64,000 nucleotides of DNA from Haloechinothrix_A salitolerans (GTDB lineage Bacteria > Actinomycetota > Actinomycetes > Mycobacteriales > Pseudonocardiaceae): NCBI RefSeq assembly GCF_039544105.1, contig NZ_BAABLA010000021.1. One strand, written 5' to 3'. The notes beneath the pieces were generated by a model, which was not told the DNA's origin, did not search any database, and saw nothing but the letters and a program-made list of their open reading frames with translations. A program made the translations under genes and the position numbers. Shown here one piece after another: positions 17,304 through 25,497 of the stretch. How positions within the stretch are numbered: position 1 is the first letter of the stretch; every line of letters begins with the position of its first letter.

Positions 17304-17352
17304 GGTGAATGACGCTGTCACCGCGTCTGGCGCGGCGACAGCGTCATTCACC
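17304..17352. repeat. Two-part palindrome, copy A (after ndk)
   Basis: GGTGAATGACGCTGTC (17304-17319) pairs with its exact complement at 17337-17352. Inside, one A-C mismatch is followed by a CCGCG/CGCGG inner stem and a TCTGG loop. It starts 15 bp beyond the ndk stop, so on the minus strand it can act as terminator of folC-DUF4233-ndk. Copies B and C share the architecture and the loop. Confidence 0.85.
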
Positions 17353-17367
17353 CGCATGTCGACGCTG

Positions 17368-17778
17368 TCAGCTCAGGTTGGGAAACCAGAGCTTGATCTC
17401 GCGCTCGGCGGACTCCGGCGAGTCCGAGCCGTGCACGATGTTGTTCTGTACCTCGAGGGCGTAGTCACCCCGGATGCTGCCGGTGGCTGCCTTGATCGGG
17501 TCGGTCGCACCGGCGAGCTGCCGGAAGCCCTCGATGGCCCTCGGCCCCTCGACAACGGCCGCGACGACCGGGCCGGATGTGATGAACTCGAGCAGTTCGC
17601 CGAAGAACGGCTTGTCCTTGTGCTCGGCGTAGTGCTCCTCAGCGATGTCGTTGGCGACGGTGCGCAGTTCGAGCGCGACCAGCGAGAGGCCCTTGTTCTC
17701 GATCCGCGAGATGACCTCACCGATGAGGCCCTTGCTGACACCGTCCGGCTTCACCAAGACGAGCGTGCGCTCACTCAC
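17368..17778 (-). CDS. ndk: Nucleoside diphosphate kinase
   Basis: 136 aa, normal length, balancing NTP pools by a phospho-His intermediate. It starts (V)SERTLVLVKPDGV and has the active-site NIVHGSDS with His116. The GTG at 17776-17778 is preceded by AAGGGG at about ten bases; the open frame extends 12 codons further but without family similarity. It lies downstream of folC and the DUF4233 gene, as Rv2445c does. Confidence 0.97.
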   Translation of the reverse strand: MSERTLVLVKPDGVSKGLIGEVISRIENKGLSLVALELRTVANDIAEEHYAEHKDKPFFGELLEFITSGPVVAAVVEGPRAIEGFRQLAGATDPIKAATGSIRGDYALEVQNNIVHGSDSPESAEREIKLWFPNLS

Positions 17779-17913
17779 GACTATCCATTCCCCTTCGATT
17801 TCGCACCGCGCCAACGCAGACAGGTCGGCAGCGGGTTTTCAGTCCGGATTACCCGCGCAGCTTACGACGCGGGTCACACCGCACGTCACAGCGGGCACTC
17901 TCGAGGAGGCCGC

Positions 17914-18342
17914 TCAGGACGTCTGCTGGCTGGGCAGCGTGCCAGCCGCCATCCGCTTGGCGACGTCGTGCCGTAGCCAGAACAGGTACAGCCATACCCC
18001 GAGGAACAGCACCCCGATGACACCGATCGCCACCAGCGACACGAAGAACCCGATCAGCACGAGCTGCAGGCCGAGTATCACCAGGCGGATCCAGTCGAAC
18101 CGCAGCAGCCCGCACGCCGCAAGGTGCGCGACGGCGACCGCGATGGTCAACCAGCCTTGCGCGCTGGTCACGCCACCACCAAGCTGCGCGACAACCGGTA
18201 CCGCGAGCCCGACAGTGATCGCCTCCATGATGAGCGCACCCGCCATGATGCCCCGGAACGACTTCAGCGGGTCCTTCGGCGGTGGCCCTTGCTCGGCTTC
18301 GGTCTCCTGCTGCTCGGCAGCGCCATCGGCACTGTCGCTCAT
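17914..18342 (-). CDS. DUF4233 membrane protein
   Basis: 142 aa with an acidic 27-residue start and four hydrophobic segments (IMAGALIMEAITVGLAV; WLTIAVAVAHLAACG; WIRLVILGLQLVLIGFF; IGVIGVLFLGVWLYLFW). This is the DUF4233 family, found almost always right after folC in actinobacteria (Rv2446c). The ATG overlaps the folC stop as ATGA. Its function is not known; the conserved pairing hints at a role in folate-related metabolism or its membrane side, which is inference only. Confidence 0.88.
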   Translation of the reverse strand: MSDSADGAAEQQETEAEQGPPPKDPLKSFRGIMAGALIMEAITVGLAVPVVAQLGGGVTSAQGWLTIAVAVAHLAACGLLRFDWIRLVILGLQLVLIGFFVSLVAIGVIGVLFLGVWLYLFWLRHDVAKRMAAGTLPSQQTS

Positions 18343-19892
18343 GCGGGCTCCTTTCCGAACAGCGAGCGCGCCTGGCCCGCCGTAACCACCGAACCAGTGA
18401 TCAGCACCCCGCCGCCGGACAGCGGCTCCTCGACGTCGCCGCCTTGCTCAACCAGCGCGACCGCCGTCTCCACCGCCTCGTCCAGTCGCGGCTCGACGTG
18501 CACCCGCTCCTCGCCGAAAACCGACCTGGCCAGCTCGGCCAGCTCGGCGGGCTCCATCGAGCGCGGCGAGTTGTTCCTGGTCACGACGACGTCGTTCACC
18601 ACGGGCTCGAGACCTTCGAGAATGCCGCGCGCGTCCTTGTCGGTCATGACGCCGACGACGGCGGCGAGCCTGCGGAACGCGAACTCGGCCTCGACGGTCT
18701 CCGCCAGCGCCCGCGCGCCAGCCGGGTTGTGGGCGGAGTCGAGCAACACGGTGGGCGCGGAACGCACGCGCTCAAGACGTCCCGGCATCTCGACGTCGGC
18801 GAACGCCTCCCGCACCGCCTCAATGACGAGCTGCTTGTCCTTGCCAGCGCCGAAGAACGCCTCGACGGCGGCGAGTGCGAGCGCGGCGTTCGCCGCCTGA
18901 TGGGCGCCATGCAGCGGCAGGAAGATGTCGTCGTAGACGCCACCCAGCCCCTGAAGCTTCAGCCGTTGCCCGCCGACGGCGACCTCGCGCTCCAACACCC
19001 CGAACTCCTGACCAGCGCGGGCGACAGCCGCGTCAACCTCGACGGCGCGCTCCAGGATCACCGGCATGACGTCGGGGTGCTGCTCCGCGATGACGGCGAC
19101 GCTGCCCGGCTTGATGACGCCCGCCTTCTCGGCGGCGATGGCCGCGAGGTTGTCGCCGAGGTAGTCGGCGTGGTCCATGCTGACCGGGGCGATCGCGGCG
19201 ACCTGTGCATCGGCGACGTTGGTGGCGTCCCAACTGCCGCCCATGCCGACCTCAAGCACGGCGGCCTCGACCGGCGCGTCGGCGAACGCCGCCAACGCCA
19301 TCCCGGTGAGCACCTCGAACTTCGTCATCAGGGGGCCGTCGTCACCGGTCGCACGGTCGACCATGCCGACGAACGGCGCGATGTCACGGTAGGTGTCGAC
19401 GTAGGTAGACGCCGGGATCGGCGACCCATCCACGGCGATGCGCTCGGTCACCAATTGCAGGTGCGGGCTGGTGTAGCGGCCGGTACGCAAACCCATCCGC
19501 GTCAGCAGCGCGTCGATCATTCGCGCGGTCGAGCCCTTGCCGTTGGTGCCCGCGACGTGCAGCACCGGATACGTCGTATGCGGATCGCCAACCAGGTGCA
19601 GCAGCGTGGTGATGCGGTCCAGCGACGGCGCGATCTTGGTCTCGCCCCAGCGCTGGTCCAGCTCAGCCTCGACCTCGCGCAGCTCGGCCAGCGCCTTGGC
19701 CTCGAGCACCGGGTCCGGCTCGATCGGCTCATCGGTGTCCGGCTTGGCGTCGGTCTCGTCCTCGTCATCCGGTAGCGGGCCGACGACGGCGTTGTCACCC
19801 GTCGTGAGCTCGACGGGATAGTCCGGGTCCCGCTCGAAGTCGTCCAGTTCGCCCAGCTCAGCCAGCTCGGGGTACTCGTCGTCTCGCGCCAC
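18339..19892 (-). CDS. folC: Folylpolyglutamate synthase / dihydrofolate synthase
   Basis: 517 aa, longer than most FolC (about 430) because of an acidic N-terminal extension of about 75 residues (DDEDETDAKPDTDEP). The Mur-ligase fold begins with VLHVAGTNGKGSTARM, the ATP P-loop, and continues with TGRYTSPHLQLVTERI, VLEVGMGGSWDATNV and LLDSAHNPAGARAL, all FolC signatures. The enzyme adds glutamates to folates and may make dihydrofolate. The GTG start has GGGAG before it. First gene of the unit with DUF4233 and ndk. In M. tuberculosis valS lies directly upstream; here an 8-kb island separates them. Confidence 0.94.
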   Translation of the reverse strand: MARDDEYPELAELGELDDFERDPDYPVELTTGDNAVVGPLPDDEDETDAKPDTDEPIEPDPVLEAKALAELREVEAELDQRWGETKIAPSLDRITTLLHLVGDPHTTYPVLHVAGTNGKGSTARMIDALLTRMGLRTGRYTSPHLQLVTERIAVDGSPIPASTYVDTYRDIAPFVGMVDRATGDDGPLMTKFEVLTGMALAAFADAPVEAAVLEVGMGGSWDATNVADAQVAAIAPVSMDHADYLGDNLAAIAAEKAGVIKPGSVAVIAEQHPDVMPVILERAVEVDAAVARAGQEFGVLEREVAVGGQRLKLQGLGGVYDDIFLPLHGAHQAANAALALAAVEAFFGAGKDKQLVIEAVREAFADVEMPGRLERVRSAPTVLLDSAHNPAGARALAETVEAEFAFRRLAAVVGVMTDKDARGILEGLEPVVNDVVVTRNNSPRSMEPAELAELARSVFGEERVHVEPRLDEAVETAVALVEQGGDVEEPLSGGGVLITGSVVTAGQARSLFGKEPA

Positions 19893-19963
19893 GCACTCAC
19901 TCCCAATACACGCTACGGCGAGTCTACGAGCGGGGGTGACGGCTGCGGTGTGCGGGCTGGGCG

Positions 19964-20022
19964 GGTGCCGTGAAGGGCATCTTACCGGCGTCTGGTGCCA
20001 GTAAGATGCCCTTCACGGCACC
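19964..20022. repeat. Two-part palindrome, copy B (after the luxR gene)
   Basis: The outer arms at 19964-19985 and 20001-20022 are perfect over 22 bp and contain GTGAAGGGCATCTTAC. Inside, a C-A mismatch is followed by a GGCG/TGCC stem and a TCTGG loop, the same plan as copy A. It touches the stop codon of the minus-strand luxR gene and so can act as its terminator, and lies 72 bp before the folC start. Confidence 0.88.
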
Positions 20023-20883
20023 TCACGGCAGTAACCCCGCGTGACGGGCCGCGGCCAGCGTCTCCACCCGGTTCCGCGCGCCGAGTTTGCGCATGGTGTT
20101 GCGCAGGTGCGTCTTGACGGTGGTGGGCAGGATGCACAGCCGCTCGGCGATCTCCGCGTTGGTGTACCCGGCCGCGAGCTGAGTGAGGACGTCGGATTCC
20201 CGCTGCGAAAGGTGAACCGAGGCGCGGGTCGTCCCGCCATCGGGGCGGGTGCCGGAGACACGCTGGCTTAGGGCGTGCAGTCGGTCGCGCAGCACGGCGT
20301 CCTGCGAGGCGGCGGCGATCGCGATGATCTCGGCGTTCAACTCGGCCAGTTCGGACTGGCTCAGCGCGCCGCGCTCGGCTTCTGGCTGCTCGTCGGCGAT
20401 GCGACGCAGCCTGCGCTGCACCTCGTCCTCGACCTCGATGTCGTGTGCCAGCTTGCGCGCGATCATCGTCGCGGTGGCGACGGTGCGGTCACCGAACGTC
20501 ATCTCGCCGCGCGTCGCACCGTAGATCATCGCTCGTGTCTCGCCGCGCACGATGATCGGCAGCGCGATGGCGCTACGTACGCGATCAGCGAGGGCGGCGC
20601 GGTCGAACTGGTGGGTGATGGACGGTGACGACACGTAGTCGTCCACCGACACGGGGCGCCGGTGCTGCATGGCGACCCCGCCGAGCCCGATGCCAGGGCG
20701 GATCACGATGCCGCGAAACAGTTCGCAGCGCAGGTTGTACAACTCGCTGAGCACGAGCCTGCTCCCCGCCTGGGTGACAAGGCCACCCAGCCCCATTGAC
20801 AGGCCGTCGAGCTGCGACAGGTCACGCAACGTGCGGCGCAGATGTCCGGTGATGGCATCCGTCGCACTCACATCCGTCGTCAT
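20023..20883 (-). CDS. GAF-domain LuxR family transcriptional regulator
   Basis: 286 aa from the ATG at 20881-20883, which has GGAGGT five bases upstream; an open frame to 20958 would run through the promoter. Residues about 30-165 form a GAF-like sensor domain (GIGLGGVAMQHRRPVSVDDY, SAIALPIIVRGETRAMIYGA). The C-terminal 65 residues are a LuxR-type helix-turn-helix (LSQRESDVLTQLAAGYTNAE, TVKTHLRNTMRKL). It is divergent from the ABC/acyl-CoA-ligase operon across 300 bp, so control of that operon is likely. The GAF ligand is unknown; the cluster's substrate or its CoA ester would be a logical signal. Confidence 0.85.
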   Translation of the reverse strand: MTTDVSATDAITGHLRRTLRDLSQLDGLSMGLGGLVTQAGSRLVLSELYNLRCELFRGIVIRPGIGLGGVAMQHRRPVSVDDYVSSPSITHQFDRAALADRVRSAIALPIIVRGETRAMIYGATRGEMTFGDRTVATATMIARKLAHDIEVEDEVQRRLRRIADEQPEAERGALSQSELAELNAEIIAIAAASQDAVLRDRLHALSQRVSGTRPDGGTTRASVHLSQRESDVLTQLAAGYTNAEIAERLCILPTTVKTHLRNTMRKLGARNRVETLAAARHAGLLP

Positions 20884-20913
20884 CGTCGACCTCCACGGCG
20901 TTAAGGTGCCTGG

Positions 20914-20942
20914 ATAATCGGACCTACCCATGAGTAGGTCAA
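20914..20942 (-). promoter_or_regulatory. Promoter of the luxR gene with a palindrome in its spacer
   Basis: On the minus strand TTGACC (20937-20942), a 17-bp spacer and GATTAT (20914-20919) form a good sigma-A-type promoter. The spacer and the -35 edge contain GACCTAC-N6-GTAGGTC (20921-20940), a 7-bp-arm palindrome. A protein on this palindrome would block the promoter, which suggests repression or autoregulation. Confidence 0.6.
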
Positions 20943-20993
20943 TGGGACTCGCCCGCACGCGCTGTCAGAGCGCCAGCAAGCCCATTACCAGCA

Positions 20994-21036
20994 CCTCATC
21001 CAGTCACCCACTCGCCTCATCCCTTTGGATGAGGCG
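20994..21036. promoter_or_regulatory. Candidate operator array with three CCTCATCC copies
   Basis: CCTCATCC occurs at 20994-21001 and 21015-21022 (21 bp apart, two helical turns) and inverted at 21027-21034. The last two form a perfect 10-bp-arm palindrome, CGCCTCATCC-CTTT-GGATGAGGCG (21013-21036). The array is mid-way between the luxR and livF genes, where a shared regulator would bind. Alternatively the palindrome is a terminator hairpin, but no gene ends here. Confidence 0.5.
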
Positions 21037-21063
21037 TTAACCACACTAGGTGCTTTCCTGTGG

Positions 21064-21149
21064 CACAACGCACACGCTGAGCAGTCAATAACGAATATGT
21101 CGCAGATCTTGGCGATGACCGTTCTGTCAACAATGCTCAGTGCGTTGTG
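21064..21149. promoter_or_regulatory. Long-range inverted repeat before the ABC operon
   Basis: CACAACGCAC followed after 3 bp by CTGAGCA (21064-21083) is mirrored by TGCTCAGTGCGTTGTG (21134-21149). The two sites are about 70 bp apart, centre to centre. They could be paired operator half-sites allowing looping, or arms of a leader-RNA structure. The second copy ends 34 bp before the livF ATG. The remainder of the 300-bp gap holds no gene. Confidence 0.5.
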
Positions 21150-21183
21150 AATTAGGCCATACTAGCGCGGAAGCGGAGGTTGA

Positions 21184-21969
21184 ATGCTCGCCGTACGCAA
21201 CCTCGAAGTCGTCTACAACGACGTCATTCTGGTTCTGCGGGGGGTGAGCCTCGATGTGCCCGACGGAAAGATCGTCGCCCTGCTCGGGGCGAACGGAGCA
21301 GGCAAGACGACGTTACTGCGGGCGATCTCGGGACTTCTCGATGTGCACGACGGGGAGATCACCAAGGGCTCGGTCACGCTCGACGGTGAACCCATCCACC
21401 GGCACAACCCCGCCAAGATCGTCCGGCTGGGCGTCAAGCAGGTGTTGGAAGGCAGACGGATCTTCGCCGAGCTGAGCGTCGACGAGAACCTGCGGACCGG
21501 TGCGCACACCAACGGCAGGCACACGAAGGAGAACCTGGACCGGGTCTACTCGCTGTTCCCGGTGCTCAAAGAGCGTCACAAGGGCACGGCGGGGTACTTG
21601 TCCGGGGGCGAACAGCAGATGCTCGCGATGGGGCGGGCGCTGATGTCCAATCCGCGATACCTGCTGCTCGACGAGCCGAGCCTTGGCCTCGCGCCGCTGC
21701 TGGTGCAGCAGATCCGCGACCTCATCGTCGAGATCAACAAGCAGGGCACGACGGTGCTGCTTGTCGAGCAGAACGCCACCATGGCGCTCTCGGTCGCCGA
21801 GCACGGCTACGTGATGGAGACCGGCAAGATCGTCATGGACAAGCCAGCCAAGGAGCTGCTTGACGACTCCGACATCCGCGAGTTCTACCTCGGTCTGGGC
21901 GCGGAGGGCGCAAGCAAGTCGTTCCGCGACGTCAAGCATTACAAGCGCAGGAAGCGGTGGCTGTCATGA
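21184..21969 (+). CDS. livF: Branched-chain amino-acid-type ABC transporter, LivF-like ATPase
   Basis: 261 aa. Walker A LLGANGAGKTT (Lys41), signature YLSGGEQQMLAM, Walker B YLLLDEPSLGLAP and the LVEQNATMALSVAEHGYVM region typical of LivF. A basic tail (KRRKRWLS) extends beyond the normal end. GGAGG lies six bases before the ATG. First gene of a six-gene operon. With LivG it powers import by LivH/LivM of the ligand captured by the lipoprotein at 26.7 kb. The name gives the family, not the substrate. Confidence 0.9.
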   Translation: MLAVRNLEVVYNDVILVLRGVSLDVPDGKIVALLGANGAGKTTLLRAISGLLDVHDGEITKGSVTLDGEPIHRHNPAKIVRLGVKQVLEGRRIFAELSVDENLRTGAHTNGRHTKENLDRVYSLFPVLKERHKGTAGYLSGGEQQMLAMGRALMSNPRYLLLDEPSLGLAPLLVQQIRDLIVEINKQGTTVLLVEQNATMALSVAEHGYVMETGKIVMDKPAKELLDDSDIREFYLGLGAEGASKSFRDVKHYKRRKRWLS

Positions 21970-22769
21970 CCGCGCAACTCGCCACGGAGCCCACGACCAC
22001 CCCCACCGCGCCGATCCTGACCTTCACCGGCGTGACGCTTTCGTTCGCGGGTGTGACCGCGGTCGACGACGTCTCGTTCGAGGTCGGGCAGCGCGAACTG
22101 TTCGCCATCATCGGCCCGAACGGCGCGGGGAAGACGTCGATCTTCAACGTGCTGTCCGGGGTGTACCGGCCGGATCGCGGCAGCGTGACGTTCAACGGCA
22201 CCGACATCATCGGCGCGAAACCACACCGGATCGCCGGGATGGGCATGGCGCGGACGTTCCAGAACATCGAACTGTTCTCCAACCTCACCGTGCTGGACAA
22301 CCTGATGCTCGGCCGCCACAACCACATCTCCTACGGCGCGCTGTCGGCGTTCGCCTGGCTGGGCCGCGCACGCAAGGCGGAACTGGCGCACCGGGCCGCC
22401 GTCGAGGACATCGTCGACTTTCTCGAACTGGAGCAGTGGCGGATGCTGCCGGTCGGGTTGCTGCCTTACGGCGTGCAGAAGCGCGTCGAGCTGGGCAGAG
22501 CGCTCGCGATGCGACCCAAGCTGCTGCTGCTCGATGAGCCCGTCGCGGGCATGAACCAGGAAGAGACCGAGGACATGGCCCGGTTCATCCTCGACATTCG
22601 CGATGAGCTGGACATTCCCATGATCATGGTCGAGCACGACATGGGCCTGGTCATGGACCTGGCCGATCGGATCATGGCCGTCGACTTCGGCAAGCAGATA
22701 GCCACCGGCACGCCCGCAGAGGTGCAGAACCACCCCGACGTCATCCACGCCTATCTCGGGGAGGACTGA
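21966..22769 (+). CDS. livG: Branched-chain amino-acid-type ABC transporter, LivG-like ATPase
   Basis: 267 aa from the ATG at 21966, which overlaps the livF TGA as ATGA; a GTG three codons earlier is possible. Walker A is IIGPNGAGKTS, the LivG-specific GMGMARTFQNIELFSNLTVL follows, then the signature region LLPYGVQKRVELGRAL, in which the usual LSGG is replaced by LPYG, as in many LivG proteins, and Walker B LLLLDEPVAGMNQEE. Its stop overlaps the next start as TGATG, binding the acyl-CoA ligase gene into the same translational chain. Confidence 0.9.
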   Translation: MTAQLATEPTTTPTAPILTFTGVTLSFAGVTAVDDVSFEVGQRELFAIIGPNGAGKTSIFNVLSGVYRPDRGSVTFNGTDIIGAKPHRIAGMGMARTFQNIELFSNLTVLDNLMLGRHNHISYGALSAFAWLGRARKAELAHRAAVEDIVDFLELEQWRMLPVGLLPYGVQKRVELGRALAMRPKLLLLDEPVAGMNQEETEDMARFILDIRDELDIPMIMVEHDMGLVMDLADRIMAVDFGKQIATGTPAEVQNHPDVIHAYLGED

Positions 22770-24613
22770 TGACCAGAACGATCGTCACCAGAATCCGCGA
22801 CCGGGCACAGCACACGCCGGACACGATCGCGATGCGGGAGAAGGACTTCGGCATCTGGCAGGAGGTGACCTGGGCGCAGTATTGGGACACCGTCGTCACC
22901 GCGGGGCACGCCCTCATCGCGCTCGGCATCGAGCCGGGCGACCGGGTCGCGATTCACTCGGAGAACCGCCGCGAATGGCTGTATTCGGACATGGCGACCG
23001 TCGCGGTGCGCGCGATGACGGTGGGCCTCTACCCCACCAACCCGGCGCCCGAGGTCGCGTACCTGCTCTCGCACTCGGGCACCAAGATCCTCATCGCCGA
23101 GGACCAGGAACAGGTCGACAAGGCATTGGAAGTCCTTGACGAGCTGCCGGACCTGGAGCACATCGTCTACCTGGAGCCACGAGGCATCCAGCGCCGCTAC
23201 GACAACCCAAAGCTGCTGTTCTGGGACGATTTCCTCGCGCTCGGTGAGCGGCACCGGTCGGAGCACCCTGGCGCGGTCGAGGACCGCATGGCAGCGACCA
23301 AGCCCGACGACGTCATGACGCTGATCTACACGTCGGGCACCACAGGGCCGCCGAAGGGTGCGATGCTCACGGTGTCCAATGTGGAGTTCTGCGTCAGGGA
23401 GCTGATCGAGGAGGGCGGGTTCACCTCTCCCCCGCCGAGCGAGAACGACATCATGTTGTCCTACCTGCCGCTGTGTCACGTGGCCGAGCGAATCTTCACC
23501 ACGTGGTTCAACGCGGCGTCCGGCGTGCAGGTGAACTTCGCCGAGTCGATCGCGACAGTGCAGGCGAACCTGGCGGAGATCCAGCCGACCATCCTGTTCG
23601 GAGTGCCTCGCATCTGGGAGAAGGTGCTGGCCAGTGTCAACATCAAGCTGGCATCGGCATCGCCGCTGAAACGGCTGTTCGCGCGGTTCTGGCTGAAGGT
23701 GGCCGACGGCATCGGCGACACCATGGTGCGTAATGGTGGCAACCACACGATCAGCACCCGATTGCGCTATGCGCTCGGCTGGGTGTTCTTCTACCGCGCC
23801 CTGCGGGACCGCATCGGAATGCGCAAGGTGCGCTACGCCGCGTCAGGCGCCGCGCCGATCGCACCAGAGGTGCTGAAGTTCTTCATGGGCATCGGGGTGC
23901 CGATGCACGAGGTGTACGGCATGACCGAGAACACCGCCATCGCCACCGGCAACATGCCGGGCAGGGTGAAACTCGGCACCGTCGGTGAGCCGCACTCCGG
24001 TGTGGAGCTGCGCATCGACGAACAAACCGGCGAGATCCTGACGCGTCACCCCGGGGTGTTCGCCGGCTACTGGCGGAATCCCGACGCGACGGCGAAGACG
24101 ATCGACTCCGACGGCTGGCTGCACACCGGAGACGTCGGTGAGTGGGTCGACGGCACGCACATCAAGATCGTCGACCGGATGAAGGACATCATCATCACCG
24201 CGGGCGGCAAGAACATCTCGCCGTCGGAGATCGAGAACGCGCTCAAGGCGTCCGAGTTCATCAAAGAAGCGATCGTGCTCGGGGACGGACGCAACTACCT
24301 GACGGCGCTCATCGGCATCGAGCTGGAGACGGTCGGTGACTGGGCGCAGCGCAACAAGATTCCCTACACGACCTACCGCGACCTGTCCGAACGCGAGGAG
24401 GTGACCGAGCTGGTGCAGGGCATCGTCGACCAGGTCAACCGGCGCTTCGCCCAGGTCGAGACCATCAAGAAGTTCCGCATGCTGCCGAAGGAGCTCGATC
24501 ACGAGGATGGCGAGCTGACCGCCACGCAGAAGGTCAAGCGCGCGGCCATGGCCGAACGCTTCAGCGACCTGGTCGAGTCGATGTACTCCGACGAGAAGGC
24601 GGGTGCGGCGTGA
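22769..24613 (+). CDS. Long-chain acyl-CoA synthetase (AMP-binding)
   Basis: 614 aa, the length of FadD15-type long-chain acyl-CoA ligases. The AMP motif YTSGTTGPPKGAM lies near residue 187, EVYGMTEN near 385, TGDVGEWVDG near 455 and DRMKDIIITAGGKNISPSEI near 470, with a C-terminal catalytic Lys region (ATQKVKRA). It activates a carboxylic acid to its CoA thioester through an acyl-adenylate. The start overlaps the livG stop and its own stop overlaps the livH GTG as GTGA, so the enzyme is made inside the transporter operon, between ATPase and permease genes. This argues that the imported compound is its substrate. Chain length or ring type cannot be read from sequence. Confidence 0.88.
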   Translation: MTRTIVTRIRDRAQHTPDTIAMREKDFGIWQEVTWAQYWDTVVTAGHALIALGIEPGDRVAIHSENRREWLYSDMATVAVRAMTVGLYPTNPAPEVAYLLSHSGTKILIAEDQEQVDKALEVLDELPDLEHIVYLEPRGIQRRYDNPKLLFWDDFLALGERHRSEHPGAVEDRMAATKPDDVMTLIYTSGTTGPPKGAMLTVSNVEFCVRELIEEGGFTSPPPSENDIMLSYLPLCHVAERIFTTWFNAASGVQVNFAESIATVQANLAEIQPTILFGVPRIWEKVLASVNIKLASASPLKRLFARFWLKVADGIGDTMVRNGGNHTISTRLRYALGWVFFYRALRDRIGMRKVRYAASGAAPIAPEVLKFFMGIGVPMHEVYGMTENTAIATGNMPGRVKLGTVGEPHSGVELRIDEQTGEILTRHPGVFAGYWRNPDATAKTIDSDGWLHTGDVGEWVDGTHIKIVDRMKDIIITAGGKNISPSEIENALKASEFIKEAIVLGDGRNYLTALIGIELETVGDWAQRNKIPYTTYRDLSEREEVTELVQGIVDQVNRRFAQVETIKKFRMLPKELDHEDGELTATQKVKRAAMAERFSDLVESMYSDEKAGAA

Positions 24614-25497
24614 AGGAACTCATCTCCAGCACGCTCGCCGGGCTGGGCCAGGGCTCGATCTACGCGCTGCTCGCGCTGGGATTCGTGATCATCTACAAGT
24701 CGATGCGAGTGATCAGCTTCGCGCAGCCCGCGCTGATGCTGGCCGGGGCGGTACTGGTCAGCTACCTGGTCGGCCCGTTCGGCTTCATCCTCGCGGTGAT
24801 CCTTGGCGTGGTGGGAATCGCGCTTCTCGGGCTGGGCCTTGAGCGCACGGTCATCCGGCCGATGGTCGGCAAGCCGGTGTTCGTCGTCGCGATCATCACC
24901 CTCGGCATCGATATCGCGCTGCGCGTGGTGATCAACGGCTTCATCGGCACCGACGTAAGGCAGGTCGGCGACCCGTGGGGCTTCAGCAGGGTCTCGTTCC
25001 TCGGTGTGACGGTGCAGGAGCGCTACATCGCGATGTTCCTGACCACCGCCGTCGTGATCACCATCTTGTTCGCGTTCTTCAAGTACACCCGGCTCGGGCT
25101 GGCGACACGAGCGGCGTCGTTCGACCAGGAGACGGCGCTGGCGCAGGGCATCTCGGTGAGCACGGTGTTCGCGATGGCATGGGCCATCGCGGGTGGCCTC
25201 GCCGCCATCGCGGGCACCTTCGTGGCCACGGGCGTCGGCGTCGACCAGCAACTGTGGATCATCGCGCTCAAGGCGTTGCCCGCGATCATCCTCGGCGGGC
25301 TCGACTCGCTCGGTGGCGCGGTCGTCGGTGGGCTGACGATCGGCGTCGTCGAGTCACTCGTCGCCACCTATCAGAGTGATTTCGCACCCTGGCTCGGTGA
25401 CAACTTCTCGGTGGTGTCGCCATACGTGGTCATGCTGCTGGTGCTGTTGGTCAAACCGTACGGACTCTTCGGCACCAAGGAGGTGGAGCGGGTATGA
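24610..25497 (+). CDS. livH: Branched-chain amino-acid-type ABC permease, LivH-like
   Basis: 295 aa, about eight membrane helices, starting with LGQGSIYALLALGFVIIYKS, the LivH N-terminal helix. The cytoplasmic loop TRAASFDQETALAQGISVST is the EAA-like ATPase contact, and ALPAIILGGLDSLGGAVVGG near residue 225 is typical of the family. GTG start overlapping the ligase stop. Pairs with livM to form the channel. Confidence 0.9.
   Translation: MKELISSTLAGLGQGSIYALLALGFVIIYKSMRVISFAQPALMLAGAVLVSYLVGPFGFILAVILGVVGIALLGLGLERTVIRPMVGKPVFVVAIITLGIDIALRVVINGFIGTDVRQVGDPWGFSRVSFLGVTVQERYIAMFLTTAVVITILFAFFKYTRLGLATRAASFDQETALAQGISVSTVFAMAWAIAGGLAAIAGTFVATGVGVDQQLWIIALKALPAIILGGLDSLGGAVVGGLTIGVVESLVATYQSDFAPWLGDNFSVVSPYVVMLLVLLVKPYGLFGTKEVERV

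Noticed and set aside
18282..19775. 497-codon plus-strand open frame
   Set aside because: Antisense to folC, His/Arg/Val-rich, with no family features or ribosome site.
21145..21163. livF promoter from TTGTGA and CATACT
   Set aside because: Only 7 bp separate the two hexamers, so they cannot form one promoter; no other convincing -35 was found.
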